Assembly: GCA_018261615.1 (NCBI GenBank)
Contig: JAGTSE010000003.1
Coordinates: 1 to 64,000 of the forward strand
From: Pseudomonadota bacterium
GTDB taxonomy: Bacteria > Pseudomonadota > Gammaproteobacteria > Enterobacterales > Enterobacteriaceae
Direction: 5' to 3'
DNA length: 64,000 nucleotides
The notes beneath the pieces were generated by a model. The model worked only from the letters and a program-made list of their open reading frames with translations. It was not told where the DNA came from and did not search any database. This document shows, one piece after another, positions 1 through 13,273 of the stretch (positions are counted from its first letter, which is position 1; each line of letters begins with the position of its first letter). A program made the position numbers and the translations under genes.

Positions 1-24
1 AAGAAGAAAGGCAAATACAGCTAG
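1..24 (+). CDS. 3' end of an unidentified gene running in from the left
   Basis: Read in frame 1, the first 24 bases give KKKGKYS followed by TAG, and a hairpin with a T tract follows within 70 bases. This looks like the basic tail of a rightward gene convergent with ibpB. Only seven codons are visible, so no product can be named; it could also be chance. Confidence 0.25.
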   Translation, partial: KKKGKYS

Positions 25-44
25 GATTGGAAGGGTAGTGTTTA

Positions 45-97
45 AGCCCCCTTTTAGGGGGCTGTGTCAAAGCCACCTGCTATGCAGGTGGATTTTT
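45..97 (+). terminator. Two tandem hairpins between the upstream gene and ibpB
   Basis: The first hairpin has an 8-bp perfect stem (45-52 with 56-63). The second has an 8-bp stem (73-80 with 84-91, loop TAT) followed by ATTTTT on the plus strand, the shape of a Rho-independent terminator for rightward transcription. The first hairpin lies 3' of ibpB on the minus strand and may serve that gene. Confidence 0.6.
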
Positions 98-109
98 ACT
101 CGGACGTCG

Positions 110-538
110 TTAGCTATTTAACGCCGGGCGATTGCTGATGACAATCCGCTGCGGCGCAGCGATTTCCGGCACATTGCGCAGTAGATCGATATGCAACAAG
201 CCATTGGCAAAGGTCGCGCCGGAGACTTCCATAAAGTCGGCCAGCGTAAAGCTCAGGCTGAACGGCTGTATCACCAGCCCCTGATGCAGCCATTTCGGCT
301 CGTTGGCCGGTTTTTCCGGCGTGCCTTTAATGGTCAGGCGGCTATTTTCCAACTGAATATCCAGCTCTTCCTGGCGAAAACCGGCCAGCGCAAGGGTGAT
401 GCGGTAGTGGTTATCGTCGCCTTTCTCAATGTTGTAAGGAGGGAAAGACTGCTGTTCAGTGGTGTTTTGCAGGGAGTTAACCAGTTTGTCGAAGCCAATC
501 CACTGACGAAAAATCGGGGATAAATCATAGTTACGCAT
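110..538 (-). CDS. ibpB: Small heat shock protein IbpB
   Basis: IbpB is a cytoplasmic alpha-crystallin-type chaperone that binds aggregating proteins together with IbpA and hands them to ClpB/DnaK. The product is 142 residues, the usual family length, beginning [19 protein letters not shown], with the alpha-crystallin core at about residues 35-125. A longer reading frame extends 38 codons upstream, but the internal ATG at 538 has a GAAGGAG ribosome site at correct spacing and matches the family start. It lies 114 bp downstream of ibpA on the same strand and is probably transcribed with it from the sigma-32 promoter upstream of ibpA. Confidence 0.97.
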   Translation of the reverse strand: MRNYDLSPIFRQWIGFDKLVNSLQNTTEQQSFPPYNIEKGDDNHYRITLALAGFRQEELDIQLENSRLTIKGTPEKPANEPKWLHQGLVIQPFSLSFTLADFMEVSGATFANGLLHIDLLRNVPEIAAPQRIVISNRPALNS

Positions 539-652
539 GGGTGTTTCTCCTTCTAAGAAGCGAGTGAGTACCTGCGAGCGCAATGGCTCACATATGCCCC
601 CTGTCGGCGGGCATGTCGGAACCAGACCGACAGCGGCGGCCTGGAGCAACAA

Positions 653-1066
653 TTAGTTAATTTCGATGCGACGCGGTTTTTTCTCTTCCGGGATCACGCG
701 TTCCAGATCGATATAGAGCAGGCCGTTCACCAGATTCGCGCCATTGACGTGAATATTTTCCGCCAGCTGGAATTTGCGTTCGAAGTTGCGCTCGGCAATG
801 CCCTGATAGAGGTAAGTACGCTCTTTTTGCTCGTCACTGTGGGAGCCTTTCACCACCAGCAGATTGTCCTGCGCGGTGATTTCCAGTTCGCTCTCAGCGA
901 AACCGGCCACAGCAATGGCGATGCGGTAGTGGTTTTCATCCACTAATTCAACGTTGTACGGAGGGTAACCGCCATTGCTCTGGTTCTGGTTGTTTTCCAG
1001 CAGATTAAACAGACGGTCAAAACCAATAGCCGAACGATAAAGCGGGGAGAGATCGAAATTACGCAT
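653..1066 (-). CDS. ibpA: Small heat shock protein IbpA
   Basis: IbpA is the partner sHsp of IbpB and coats heat-aggregated proteins in the cytoplasm. The 137-residue product starts [19 protein letters not shown] and has the full alpha-crystallin domain (about 30-125), ending in the short IEIN tail. An AGGAG ribosome site precedes the ATG. It is first in the ibpA-ibpB operon. The leader carries features of an RNA thermometer, and a sigma-32-type promoter lies about 105 bp upstream, so both transcription and translation should respond to heat. Confidence 0.97.
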   Translation of the reverse strand: MRNFDLSPLYRSAIGFDRLFNLLENNQNQSNGGYPPYNVELVDENHYRIAIAVAGFAESELEITAQDNLLVVKGSHSDEQKERTYLYQGIAERNFERKFQLAENIHVNGANLVNGLLYIDLERVIPEEKKPRRIEIN

Positions 1067-1165
1067 ACTTAAAAGCTCCTGAAATCAGCGAGATTTTTCC
1101 ATGCCTTCCTCAAGGGACAGGCCGTTATCGTAACCCAACACCCTTCCGGCGTGTTTTGTGGTTAC
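1067..1165 (-). promoter_or_regulatory. ibpA leader, probable ROSE-type RNA thermometer
   Basis: The roughly 100-nt leader between the sigma-32 promoter and ibpA ends in a segment where UCGCU lies a few bases 5' of the AGGAG ribosome site, so a short temperature-sensitive helix can mask it. ROSE thermometers of this kind are established for enterobacterial ibpA. The sequence shows the motif order; the folding is inferred. Confidence 0.6.
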
Positions 1166-1171
1166 ATTCCT

Positions 1172-1200
1172 AAAATGTGGCTGAAGGGTCTGATTTCAAG
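1172..1200 (-). promoter_or_regulatory. Sigma-32 promoter of ibpAB
   Basis: On the minus strand, CTTGAAA (1200-1194) is an exact sigma-32 -35 element. It is followed after 14 bp by CACATTTT (1179-1172), close to the CCCCATNT -10 consensus. The position, about 105 bp upstream of the ibpA start, matches the known heat-shock control of this operon. Confidence 0.75.
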
Positions 1201-1377
1201 GGCGGAATACCGACTTTTTTTTGCACTTTCTGGCGCAATGCATAGACTGGGATCACAGCACAAAAGGACAAAGTGCGAGTACCGCCACAGAGCGGAACCC
1301 GAATGCTATCTCTTTCCCAAAAGGGAGGCTATAACCGCCTGAGTAGCATTCAAACTACAAACAACGATGATTAATCG

Positions 1378-1707
1378 ATGATGAAAACAACGCTTATAGT
1401 TTCTGCTTTGCTTTACGGAATGATGTTGTCAGGTTGCTCAAGTGTCATGTCGCATACAGGCGGCAAAGAAGGTGTTTATCCGGGAACGCGCGCCAGCTCG
1501 GCCATGCTTGCCGATGATGATACCGGCATTGGCACCAAGTCGCTGGTGGTGCTGGATATGCCTTTTACCGCCATCATGGACACTTTACTGCTGCCGTGGG
1601 ATCTCTTCCGCAAGGATGATTCCATCAAATCGCGGGTTGAAAAGAGCGAACAGGCAAACCTGGCGACCGACTCGGTGATCCCGCCAGCGTCCATGTCAGC
1701 TCCCTGA
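1378..1707 (+). CDS. yidQ: YidQ family lipoprotein (DUF1375)
   Basis: A small predicted outer-membrane lipoprotein of unknown function, 109 residues. A hydrophobic signal of about 18 residues ends in the lipobox LSGC, placing the lipidated cysteine near residue 20. The body contains the family segment VLDMPFTAIMDTLLLPWDLFRKD. Two adjacent ATG codons (1378, 1381) could start it. It ends one base before the convergent yidR stop. The 311-bp gap to ibpA holds only the ibpA leader and promoter and probably the yidQ promoter. Confidence 0.93.
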   Translation: MMKTTLIVSALLYGMMLSGCSSVMSHTGGKEGVYPGTRASSAMLADDDTGIGTKSLVVLDMPFTAIMDTLLLPWDLFRKDDSIKSRVEKSEQANLATDSVIPPASMSAP

Positions 1708-1708
1708 T

Positions 1709-2935
1709 TTACTGTCTGGTTTCCGTCATCCATAGCTGACGGAAACCTTCTACCTCTTCCATCCAGGCGATCAGCTTCCCGTCCGGTGAAAACACTACGG
1801 CATCGGCAGAAGGCGGATTTGCGTGATCGGATGTCAAAAAGGTGATATCACCGCACCTGGCATCGCATAGAGCAATGCGGTTTTCCAGTACAAATCCCAG
1901 CGCATTGCCAGAGGGATGCCAGTTAAACGCCGACTGGATACCGCCCGCGGTAAAGGTTAATTGGCGCGGTTCACCGCCGTCCGGGCTTATTAACCACAAC
2001 TGCACGATACCGTGCTCATCACGCATCAAAAAGGCAATCTGCGTGGCCTGTGGATTGCTGCGCACCCAGTGACGCGGCACGTTAACTAAGCCCGGATAAC
2101 GGCGTTGGTGAGTGAATGTCAGGCGTTTTTGCACCACGCCTTTTGGCGGCGCAGGCAGGGTTTGTTCGCTGCCCGTCAGTGGCGCATCACCTGCGGTTTT
2201 CCATCCTTGCTCATCGCCAGGCAGCTCGACGATAAACAACTCCGGCACTTTTTCACCGCCAGCCGACAGCGTATCGCCGATAAACGCCAGCCTGTCGTTG
2301 CCGACCCATCCCTCTTCGTAAGCTCGATTGATTTCGTCGCTGCCCGGCACCGGCGTGGATGTTGTGCGACTGATCAGTACGCACCAGTTGCTGCCGCCAT
2401 ATTCATGTGGATGCGTACAGGGCGGCGTTACCGGGCCAAACGGCACCGCCACGCCGACATTGCGCAGATCTTTTGCCGGAGAAAGCGCATGCATAACATG
2501 GTCGTTATAGGTAAAGCTGACGTTTTCACCATTCGGGCTGAACACATGCACATGTGTGCCGCCGCGCAACGCACCCGGTGTGTAAGGCGCGGTGATATCC
2601 AGCGCATCCAGATTCCGCGTCACGCCCTTTTCCGTAATAACGCCCCGGCGGTGGTGAAAATCATACTGCCAGTTGTCGTCAGGATTTTCCGGGCCATGGA
2701 TAAAGACATATTTTTCCGCCTGCGGGCTGACCGTCACCACGCCGACATGCGCGCCATCCGTTGCGGTATAGAGTACTTCAACCTCACCGCTGTACACGTT
2801 AACACGCTCAATGGTTTTCCCGGTAAACGACGCGCCGGAAGGACGAACATCGAAAACCAGCCACTGGCTGTCCGGTGTCCAGCTATGAATATTGGTCAGT
2901 TGATGGTGACGCGCAGCGAAGGTGAGTTGTTTCAT
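1709..2935 (-). CDS. yidR: YidR, beta-propeller-like protein of unknown function
   Basis: A 408-residue cytoplasmic protein of the YidR family, with repeated segments such as DSQWLVFDVRP, SPNGENVSFTY, HPSGNALGFVLENRIAL and SPDGKLIAWMEE that are typical of TolB/WD-like beta-propeller blades. No catalytic residues are recognisable and there is no signal peptide. It is convergent with yidQ and upstream of yidA on the same strand with a 117-bp gap, so it is probably a single transcription unit. The biochemical role is not known to me. Confidence 0.92.
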   Translation of the reverse strand: MKQLTFAARHHQLTNIHSWTPDSQWLVFDVRPSGASFTGKTIERVNVYSGEVEVLYTATDGAHVGVVTVSPQAEKYVFIHGPENPDDNWQYDFHHRRGVITEKGVTRNLDALDITAPYTPGALRGGTHVHVFSPNGENVSFTYNDHVMHALSPAKDLRNVGVAVPFGPVTPPCTHPHEYGGSNWCVLISRTTSTPVPGSDEINRAYEEGWVGNDRLAFIGDTLSAGGEKVPELFIVELPGDEQGWKTAGDAPLTGSEQTLPAPPKGVVQKRLTFTHQRRYPGLVNVPRHWVRSNPQATQIAFLMRDEHGIVQLWLISPDGGEPRQLTFTAGGIQSAFNWHPSGNALGFVLENRIALCDARCGDITFLTSDHANPPSADAVVFSPDGKLIAWMEEVEGFRQLWMTETRQ

Positions 2936-3052
2936 TAGCGAATAAACCCGGAAGCGGAGGAAGCACTTCAGGGTAATGGATCCATGAGGAAATGACTACG
3001 ATTCCTGAAAGCACACAGGCAAGAGCATTGTGCCCCTGCCTACGAGAATCGC

Positions 3053-3865
3053 TTAGTTCAGGGCAAACTTCTCAATGATGTAAGCAACGCCGTCTTCAAG
3101 GTTGGATTTGGTGACAACGTTCGCGACTTCTTTCACCGACGGAATGGCGTTATCCATCGCCACACCCACTCCGGCATACTCGATCATCGCGATGTCGTTT
3201 TCCTGATCGCCAATCGCCATGATCTCGTCCTGCTTGATATTCAGCGCCTCGGCAAGGGATTTCACACCGGTGCCTTTATTGACGCGTTTATCCAGAATTT
3301 CGAGGTAGTATGGCGCACTTTTCAGTACGGTATACTTCTCTTTCACTTCCTGCGGGATACGGGCAATAGCCCGATCGAGGATCAACGGATCATCAATCAT
3401 CATGACTTTGAGAAACTGCATTGTGGGATCCATTTTTTCCGCCTCGCAGAACACCAGCGGGACCGTTGCCACGTAAGATTCATGCACCGTGTAGTAGCTG
3501 ATGTCCCGGTTTGCGGTGTAAAGCGTATTGCGATCAAGGGCATGGAAATGGGAACCGACTTCGCGGGAGAGTTTCTCCAGATAGCGGTAATCATCATAGC
3601 TTAATGTCGTTTGCGCCACCGCGCTGCCATCACTGGCGTTCTGTACCAGTGCGCCATTGTAGGTGATGCAATAATCACCTTCCCGCTCCATATGCAGCTC
3701 TTTCATGTAGCTGTGAACACCCGCATAAGGTCGGCCCGTGGTCAGCACCACATTAATACCGCGCTGGCGCGCAGCGGCAATAGCATTTTTAACGGCGGGA
3801 GAGATGGTGTGATTCGGCAGCAGCAGTGTGCCGTCCATATCGATTGCAATAAGTTTTATAGCCAT
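3053..3865 (-). CDS. yidA: Sugar phosphatase YidA (HAD superfamily)
   Basis: A cytoplasmic HAD phosphatase of the Cof type that hydrolyses sugar phosphates. The 270-residue product has motif I DMDGTLL with the catalytic pair D9/D11, motif II in VVLTTGRP, a conserved lysine in the cap-proximal region, and motif IV GDQENDIAM that binds magnesium. Length and order match E. coli YidA. It is transcribed leftward and lies downstream of gyrB, separated from it by a strong terminator. Confidence 0.95.
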   Translation of the reverse strand: MAIKLIAIDMDGTLLLPNHTISPAVKNAIAAARQRGINVVLTTGRPYAGVHSYMKELHMEREGDYCITYNGALVQNASDGSAVAQTTLSYDDYRYLEKLSREVGSHFHALDRNTLYTANRDISYYTVHESYVATVPLVFCEAEKMDPTMQFLKVMMIDDPLILDRAIARIPQEVKEKYTVLKSAPYYLEILDKRVNKGTGVKSLAEALNIKQDEIMAIGDQENDIAMIEYAGVGVAMDNAIPSVKEVANVVTKSNLEDGVAYIIEKFALN

Positions 3866-3945
3866 GAGATCCCCTGATGAGATTTTTCAGGACCCATGCT
3901 AACGCGATTCCGCTCAAAAAACAGCAGCACGACGGGGAGAAAAAA

Positions 3946-3977
3946 GGGATAGAAAGGGGAACCGGGATTCCCCTTTT
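3946..3977 (-). terminator. Terminator after gyrB
   Basis: On the minus strand a 9-bp perfect stem (3953-3961 with 3968-3976), rich in G and C at its base, is followed by T-rich sequence ending in a run of six T. It lies about 45 bp beyond the gyrB stop and should end the dnaA-dnaN-recF-gyrB transcript. Confidence 0.75.
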
Positions 3978-4019
3978 GAGCTTTAAAACGGAGGATTCAG
4001 CCTGTAGGCCTGCGAGCCG

Positions 4020-7536
<3,517 letters not shown>

Positions 7537-7568
7537 GATTTACTCATCACCAGGGCGTTATCGTCGCA

Positions 7569-7653
7569 GTTAGTCTGGTTACGGCCAGCGCACAGCAACC
7601 GGAGCGTACTGAAGTACGTGAGGATTGCGAGCACTGCCCGGAGCCAGACTAAC
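7569..7653. repeat. 85-bp imperfect palindrome inserted between dnaN and recF
   Basis: The ends GTTAGTCTGG (7569-7578) and CCAGACTAAC (7644-7653) are perfect inverted repeats. The match continues inward with mismatches to a centre around GTACTGAAGTAC (7606-7617). It resembles small non-autonomous intergenic palindromes of enterobacteria, but I cannot name the family. It accounts for most of the extra dnaN-recF spacing and would fold into a long hairpin in the operon mRNA. Confidence 0.75.
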
Positions 7654-7676
7654 AAGTAAGATAGCCCGATACTTTT

Positions 7677-8777
7677 CTACAAACGCATTGGCATAACGAC
7701 GTAAGCTGCGCTTTGACTGGCCGCATCCTCAATCTGCACACTCGAAACTGAATCCGTCAGCAGAATACGCACATTCTCGCACTTCAGTGCATTCAGTACG
7801 TCCAGCACATAGCTGACGTTAAAGCCGATTTCCATTTCACTGCCAGCGTAAGTGACGTCGAGAAACTCTTCGGCTTCTTCCTGTTCCGGGTTATTAGCGG
7901 TGATTTTGATCTGGTTCTCACTGACATACAGACGCACACCACGGAACTTCTCGTTGGAGAGGATCGCCGCGCGGGCAAACGCCTGCTTGAGCGAATCGCA
8001 ACCCGCTTCCAGCGTTTTGTCCGGGTTCTTCGGCAATACGCGACGATAATCGGGAAAACGTCCATCAACCAGTTTGGAAGTGAAGATGAAATCACCGACG
8101 TGCGCGCGAATATTATTGCTGCCAATCTGCACACGCAGAGGTGTATCGCCACCATCGAGCATACGCATCAACTCAATTACGCCTTTACGCGGCACGATCA
8201 CCGAATGGTTCGGCAGCGATTCGCCAATCGGCATCGAACAGACCGCCAGACGGTGGCCGTCAGTGGCCACGGTACGCAGCTCTTCGCCTTCGGTTTCAAA
8301 CAGCATGCCGTTTAAGTAGTAACGAACGTCCTGATGCGCCATGGAGAACTGTGTCGCTTCGATCAGACGCTTCATCGTGGCTTGCGGCAGCGTGAACTCC
8401 ACTTCGCTTTGCCAATCGTCCAGATTCGGGAAGTCCGCAGCGGGTAACGTGGATAACGAGAAACGGCTGCGCCCGGAACGTATCAGCATACGCTCGCCTT
8501 CCAGCTGCACGGCGATTTCCGCGCCTTCCGGCAGACCGCGACAGATGTCGAAGAATTTACGCGCCGGCACCGTGGTTGCGCCCTGTTCATGCGGCTGAAC
8601 CAGCGCAACGCGCGCCACCATCTCCATTTCAAGATCGGTGCCGGTCAGCGACAGCGCGCCTTCAGTAACCTGAAGCAGCAGATTACCGAGAATAGGCAAC
8701 GTCGGGCGACCGCCCAATGGCCCGCTAACCTGTTGCAGCGGCTTTAATAAATGTTCACGTTCAACGGTAAATTTCAT
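7677..8777 (-). CDS. dnaN: DNA polymerase III sliding clamp (beta subunit)
   Basis: The beta clamp encircles DNA as a dimer and tethers DNA polymerases and other partners. The 366-residue product is the exact usual length, begins MKFTVEREHLLKPLQQVSGPL and ends in the conserved YVVMPMRL, whose last residues line the partner-binding cleft. It starts 4 bp after dnaA, so the two genes are probably translationally linked. The 3' side differs from E. coli because of the palindrome before recF. Confidence 0.98.
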   Translation of the reverse strand: MKFTVEREHLLKPLQQVSGPLGGRPTLPILGNLLLQVTEGALSLTGTDLEMEMVARVALVQPHEQGATTVPARKFFDICRGLPEGAEIAVQLEGERMLIRSGRSRFSLSTLPAADFPNLDDWQSEVEFTLPQATMKRLIEATQFSMAHQDVRYYLNGMLFETEGEELRTVATDGHRLAVCSMPIGESLPNHSVIVPRKGVIELMRMLDGGDTPLRVQIGSNNIRAHVGDFIFTSKLVDGRFPDYRRVLPKNPDKTLEAGCDSLKQAFARAAILSNEKFRGVRLYVSENQIKITANNPEQEEAEEFLDVTYAGSEMEIGFNVSYVLDVLNALKCENVRILLTDSVSSVQIEDAASQSAAYVVMPMRL

Positions 8778-8781
8778 AGCG

Positions 8782-10179
8782 TCACGAAGATAATGTTCTG
8801 ATTAAATTGGAAAAATCTTCTTTGATATCATGGCTTTCTTCACGCAACTGCTCAATCTTACGGCAGGCATGCAGCACGGTAGTATGGTCGCGACCCCCAA
8901 AAGCATCACCGATTTCCGGCAGGCTATGGTTAGTCAGCTCCTTTGCCAGTGCCATCGCCATCTGGCGCGGACGGGCTACCGAACGGGATCGACGCTTGGA
9001 GAGAAGATCCGCAACCTTGATCTTGTAGTACTCGGCCACTGTCTTTTGAATATTGTCGATGGTGACCAGTTTTTCCTGTAGCGCCAGCAGATCGCGCAAC
9101 GCTTCACGGACAAAATCGATGGTGATCGCGCGGCCGGTGAAGTTGGCATTGGCAATCACGCGGTTCAGCGCGCCCTCCAGCTCACGCACGTTCGAGCGCA
9201 GTCGCTTGGCAATAAAGAAGGCCACTTCGCCAGGCAGACGAATGTCGTTTTCATCTGCTTTTTTCATCAGGATCGCGACGCGGGTTTCCAGTTCTGGCGG
9301 CTCGATCGCTACCGTTAATCCCCAGCCAAAGCGAGATTTTAAACGATCCTCAACGCCATTGATCTCTTTCGGATAGCGATCCGATGTAAGGATGATCTGC
9401 TGATTGCCTTCCAGTAGTGCGTTAAAGGTGTGGAAAAACTCTTCCTGGGATCGCTCTTTATTGGCAAAGAATTGAATATCGTCAATCAGCAGGGCGTCAA
9501 CAGAGCGGTAGTAGCGTTTAAACTCTTCGATCGCATTGTTTTGCAGGGCTTTTACCATGTCCTGGACAAAGCGCTCGGAGTGCATATACACCACTTTGGC
9601 ATTCGGCTTTCGCGCCACAATGCCATTACCCACTGCATGCAGCAGATGCGTTTTACCCAGACCTGTACCGCCATATAAAAACAGAGGGTTATAGGCGCCA
9701 CCGGGGTTATCCGCAACCTGGCGAGCCGCCGCGCGAGCCAGTTGGTTGGATTTACCTTCGACGAAGTTATCAAAGGTATGTTTCACATTAACGTTGGAAC
9801 GGTAGGTTGGTTCTGCTGGCGCAGGAACATTGTCCCAGCCTGGACGCGCCGCTGGCGCTGCGCGCTGAACGATGACCTGCGCCGCCTGTGCGGGCGCAGA
9901 AACTGTCGCAGGCTCTCTCAACGACTGGCTAACCGGGCGGGAACCCACCTCAAAACGCAGCTGCGGGGCATCCGGGCCGCAGAATTCATTCAGCAGTCCA
10001 TTGATATTATTAAGATATTTATCTCTTACCCAATCGAGCACAAAACGGTTTGGCGCGTACAGTGCCAGCGTGTTATCGCTCAGTTCCGCCTGCAATGGGC
10101 GTATCCACATACTAAATTCTGTGGCTGGTAACTCATCCTGCAATCGGGCAAGACACTGCTGCCAAAGCGAAAGTGACAC
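8782..10179 (-). CDS. dnaA: Chromosomal replication initiator DnaA
   Basis: DnaA is the AAA+ ATPase that binds DnaA boxes at oriC and melts the origin. The start used is the GTG at 10179 (465 residues). The GGAGTCCGCC leader just upstream and the protein start [20 protein letters not shown] match the known E. coli start, although the frame stays open four codons further. Domain I is at 1-80 and a variable, alanine- and proline-rich domain II at about 85-130. Domain III has Walker A GGTGLGKT at 170-177, and domain IV carries the [11 protein letters not shown] signature. The upstream region has a DnaA box and many GATC sites, consistent with autoregulation and SeqA control. Confidence 0.97.
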   Translation of the reverse strand: MSLSLWQQCLARLQDELPATEFSMWIRPLQAELSDNTLALYAPNRFVLDWVRDKYLNNINGLLNEFCGPDAPQLRFEVGSRPVSQSLREPATVSAPAQAAQVIVQRAAPAARPGWDNVPAPAEPTYRSNVNVKHTFDNFVEGKSNQLARAAARQVADNPGGAYNPLFLYGGTGLGKTHLLHAVGNGIVARKPNAKVVYMHSERFVQDMVKALQNNAIEEFKRYYRSVDALLIDDIQFFANKERSQEEFFHTFNALLEGNQQIILTSDRYPKEINGVEDRLKSRFGWGLTVAIEPPELETRVAILMKKADENDIRLPGEVAFFIAKRLRSNVRELEGALNRVIANANFTGRAITIDFVREALRDLLALQEKLVTIDNIQKTVAEYYKIKVADLLSKRRSRSVARPRQMAMALAKELTNHSLPEIGDAFGGRDHTTVLHACRKIEQLREESHDIKEDFSNLIRTLSS

Positions 10180-10303
10180 GGCGGACTCCACTCGAACGAA
10201 AATCGATAAATAAAAGACAGAAACATTAAAGTTTTTTGACGCACATCGATAAGACCCACCGGGTGACGTGCGAACCGCTATCTACGGTTTGTGCCCTAAG
10301 AAC

Positions 10304-10524
10304 GATCCTGGATCGCGATCGGGACCGCGGATCATAGCGTAAACCGCCGTAGAGATCTTCTGTTTCTCACAGATTCTTTATGATTTATCCACAGGGCAAT
10401 TCGGAACCGGCTAAGTGTAATCGATCCTCGCCGGAGTGCGGGACGTTTTAGTCCGCATATTGGAAAATTTAATGAGTAATGATGATTTCTTGCTTAAACG
10501 ATCTAATGAAGATCCTTGGGGATC
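10304..10524. promoter_or_regulatory. dnaA control region with DnaA box and nine GATC sites
   Basis: A perfect DnaA box TTATCCACA lies at 10385-10393 and nine GATC sites fall within this 221-bp stretch. On the minus strand TATGAT (10336-10331) sits in the position of the E. coli dnaA promoter 2 -10 element. Dam methylation and SeqA sequestration of the dnaA promoter are established in E. coli and the same architecture is visible here. The 602-bp gap between dnaA and rpmH holds this region plus the rpmH promoter and leader. Confidence 0.8.
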
Positions 10525-10525
10525 C

Positions 10526-10553
10526 TTGCGCTTTGCCGTTTGCCCCGTATAAT
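10526..10553 (+). promoter_or_regulatory. Probable sigma-70 promoter of rpmH-rnpA
   Basis: TTGCGC at 10526-10531 and a perfect TATAAT at 10548-10553, separated by 16 bp, point toward rpmH about 230 bp downstream. The position corresponds to known rpmH promoters divergent from dnaA. A long untranslated leader would result. Confidence 0.65.
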
Positions 10554-10769
10554 TCTGCCTCCGGCGCGTCTTGCTCGTTTTCAGTCGTCGAATGCAGCTT
10601 ATTTTTTGCGCGATTATGTGCAAAAATACGTGCGCTATAAGGAAAGAGAATTGACTCCGGAGTGTACAATTATTACAATCCGGCCTCTTTAATTACCCAT
10701 GGCTCGCGCGCCTGTCGTTCGATATCCGTTCAGGCATACGCAAAAGTCAGTGAATTTATTCAAGTTTAG

Positions 10770-10922
<153 letters not shown>

Positions 10923-10938
10923 TAAAGCTAACCCCTGA

Positions 10939-11298
10939 GTGGTTAAGCTCGCTTTTCCCAGGGAGTTACGTTTGTTAACTCCCACTCATTTCACTTTCGT
11001 CTTCCAGCAGCCACAACGGGCCGGCACGCCGCAAATCACCATCCTCGGCCGCCTGAATTCGCTGGGGCATCCCCGTATCGGTCTGACCGTCGCCAAGAAA
11101 AATGTTAAACGCGCCCATGAACGCAATCGGATTAAACGTCTGACGCGTGAAAGTTTCCGTTTACGCCAGCATGAATTGCCAGCAATGGATTTCGTGGTGG
11201 TGGCGAAGAAGGGGGTTGCCGACCTCGATAACCGTGCTCTCTCGGAAGCGTTGGAAAAATTATGGCGCCGCCATTGTCGCCTGGCTCACGGGTCCTGA
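10939..11298 (+). CDS. rnpA: Ribonuclease P protein component
   Basis: The protein subunit of RNase P, which helps the catalytic RNA M1 remove 5' leaders from tRNA precursors. The 119-residue basic protein starts at a GTG codon, as in E. coli, with [14 protein letters not shown]. It carries the RNR signature region [18 protein letters not shown] at about 55-72. It follows rpmH closely and its last 37 bases overlap the start of yidD in another frame. Confidence 0.97.
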   Translation: MVKLAFPRELRLLTPTHFTFVFQQPQRAGTPQITILGRLNSLGHPRIGLTVAKKNVKRAHERNRIKRLTRESFRLRQHELPAMDFVVVAKKGVADLDNRALSEALEKLWRRHCRLAHGS

Positions 11299-11519
11299 TA
11301 GCCCTGATTAGGGTCTATCAACGCCTGATTAGTCCGCTACTTGGGCCGCACTGTCGTTTCACCCCCACCTGTTCGCAATACGGAATTGAGGCATTGCGTA
11401 GGTTTGGTATGTTAAAAGGCAGTTGGTTGACAATGAAACGCGTATTAAAATGCCACCCTTTACACCCGGGTGGCGACGATCCCGTCCCGCCAGGACCTTC
11501 TAAAACCAGAGAACACTAA
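11262..11519 (+). CDS. yidD: Membrane protein insertion efficiency factor YidD
   Basis: A small membrane-associated protein, 85 residues, that assists YidC-dependent insertion. It has the family core [22 protein letters not shown] with conserved cysteines and the [13 protein letters not shown] segment. The start ATG lies inside rnpA and the stop is 2 bp before yidC, so rnpA, yidD and yidC are expected to be translationally coupled. Confidence 0.95.
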   Translation: MAPPLSPGSRVLIALIRVYQRLISPLLGPHCRFTPTCSQYGIEALRRFGMLKGSWLTMKRVLKCHPLHPGGDDPVPPGPSKTREH

Positions 11520-11521
11520 CG

Positions 11522-13168
11522 ATGGATTCGCAACGCAATCTTTTTATCATCGCTTTGTTGTTCGTGTCTTTCATGATCTGGCAAACGTGGGAGAAGGATA
11601 AAAATCCTCCTCCGGCGCAACAGCAGACCACGCAGACTACGACCACCGCAGCGGGTAGCGCAGCCGACCAGGGCGTACCAGCCAGTGGCCAGGGGAAACT
11701 GATCACGGTGAAAACCGATGTGCTTGAGCTGACCATCAACACCCGTGGTGGTGATGTTGAACAGGCACTGCTTCCGACATACCCGAAAGAGTTGGGTTCC
11801 AATGAGCCGTTCCAGTTACTGGAAACGACGCCGCAGTTTATCTATCAGGCGCAAAGTGGCCTGACCGGTCGTGACGGCCCGGATAACCCGACTAACGGCC
11901 CGCGCCCACTGTATAACGTAGAAAAAGATGCGTTTGTGCTGGCTGATGGTCAGAATGAACTGGCGATCCCGCTGACTTACACCGACGCGGCTGGCAATAC
12001 CTTCAGCAAAACTTTCACGCTGAAACGCGGTGAATATGCGGTGAACGTAGGCTATAGCGTGCAAAACGCCGGTGATAAACCGTTAGAAGTGGCAACGTTT
12101 GGTCAGTTGAAACAATCCATCAATCTGCCTTCTCACCGCGATACTGGCAGCAGCAACTTTGCGCTGCATACCTTCCGCGGTGCGGCGTATTCCACGTCTG
12201 ACACGAAGTATGAGAAATATAAATTCGACAACATCGCCGATAACGAAAACCTGAACGTCAGCTCCAATGGCGGCTGGGTTGCGATGCTGCAACAGTATTT
12301 CGCTACCGCGTGGATCCCTCGTAGCGAAGGAGCGAATAACTTCTATACCAGCAACCTGGGCAATGGCGTAGCCGCTATCGGTTATAAATCCCAGCCGGTA
12401 CTGGTGCAGCCGGGTCAAACTACCGCGCTGAACAGCACCCTGTGGGTCGGCCCGGAAATTCAGGACAAAATGGCTGCTGCGGCACCGCACCTGGATCTGA
12501 CCGTGGATTACGGCTGGTTGTGGTTTATTTCTCAGCCGCTGTTCAAACTGCTGAAGTGGATCCACAGCTTCTTGGGTAACTGGGGCTTCTCCATCATCGC
12601 AATCACCTTTATCGTTCGTGGCATCATGTACCCGCTGACCAAAGCGCAGTACACCTCCATGGCGAAAATGCGCATGTTGCAACCGAAGATTCAGGCTATG
12701 CGCGAGCGTCTGGGTGACGACAAGCAGCGTATGAGTCAGGAGATGATGGCGCTGTACAAAGCGGAGAAAGTGAACCCGCTGGGCGGCTGCTTCCCACTGA
12801 TTATTCAGATGCCTATCTTCCTGGCACTGTATTACATGCTGATGGGTTCCGTTGAACTGCGCCATGCGCCGTTCGCACTGTGGATCCACGACCTGTCTGC
12901 ACAGGACCCGTACTACATCCTGCCGATCCTGATGGGCGTAACGATGTTCTTCATCCAGAAGATGTCGCCGACCACCGTGACCGACCCGATGCAGCAGAAG
13001 ATCATGACCTTTATGCCGGTCATCTTCACGGTGTTCTTCCTGTGGTTCCCGTCAGGTCTGGTGCTGTACTATATCGTCAGCAACCTGGTGACCATCATTC
13101 AGCAGCAGCTGATTTACCGTGGTCTGGAGAAGCGCGGTCTGCATAGCCGCCAGAAGAAAAGCTCCTGA
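11522..13168 (+). CDS. yidC: Membrane protein insertase YidC
   Basis: YidC inserts and folds inner-membrane proteins alone or with SecYEG. The 548-residue product has the N-terminal membrane anchor (about 6-23), the large periplasmic P1 beta domain (about 60-340), and the Oxa1-type core of five membrane segments from about 350. The basic cytoplasmic loop [20 protein letters not shown], the [10 protein letters not shown] segment and a basic C-terminal tail are also present. Length equals that of E. coli. It is followed by a REP element and a terminator. Confidence 0.98.
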   Translation: MDSQRNLFIIALLFVSFMIWQTWEKDKNPPPAQQQTTQTTTTAAGSAADQGVPASGQGKLITVKTDVLELTINTRGGDVEQALLPTYPKELGSNEPFQLLETTPQFIYQAQSGLTGRDGPDNPTNGPRPLYNVEKDAFVLADGQNELAIPLTYTDAAGNTFSKTFTLKRGEYAVNVGYSVQNAGDKPLEVATFGQLKQSINLPSHRDTGSSNFALHTFRGAAYSTSDTKYEKYKFDNIADNENLNVSSNGGWVAMLQQYFATAWIPRSEGANNFYTSNLGNGVAAIGYKSQPVLVQPGQTTALNSTLWVGPEIQDKMAAAAPHLDLTVDYGWLWFISQPLFKLLKWIHSFLGNWGFSIIAITFIVRGIMYPLTKAQYTSMAKMRMLQPKIQAMRERLGDDKQRMSQEMMALYKAEKVNPLGGCFPLIIQMPIFLALYYMLMGSVELRHAPFALWIHDLSAQDPYYILPILMGVTMFFIQKMSPTTVTDPMQQKIMTFMPVIFTVFFLWFPSGLVLYYIVSNLVTIIQQQLIYRGLEKRGLHSRQKKSS

Positions 13169-13174
13169 TACGCT

Positions 13175-13204
13175 GTAGGCCGGGTAAGCGAAGCGCCACC
13201 CGGC
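13175..13204. repeat. REP-type palindrome after yidC
   Basis: The segment from TGTAGGCCGGGTAAGCG to GCGCCACCCGGC is an imperfect palindrome with the GCCGGGT/ACCCGGC arms and TGTAGG flank of enterobacterial REP (palindromic unit) sequences. It lies 7 bp beyond the yidC stop, the usual kind of site, and can stabilise or attenuate the mRNA. One unit only is seen. Confidence 0.75.
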
Positions 13205-13224
13205 AAAAGGAACAACAAACAAAG

Positions 13225-13248
13225 GGCGGTCAGTTGACCGCCTTTTTT
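13225..13248 (+). terminator. Rho-independent terminator after yidC
   Basis: An 8-bp perfect stem GGCGGTCA/TGACCGCC (13225-13232 with 13235-13242), with a 2-base tip in the perfect pairing, is followed by six T. It is 25 bp before the mnmE ATG, so mnmE transcription is partly separated from yidC or depends on read-through. Confidence 0.85.
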
Positions 13249-13273
13249 ATTTTGAGATTTCGGAAAACATACC

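Noticed and set aside
2105..2938. 277-codon plus-strand frame opposite yidR
   Set aside because: Antisense shadow of a well-conserved gene, with no family features; likewise the 300-codon frame at 5592-6494 opposite gyrB and the 317-codon frame at 37835-38788 opposite tssC.
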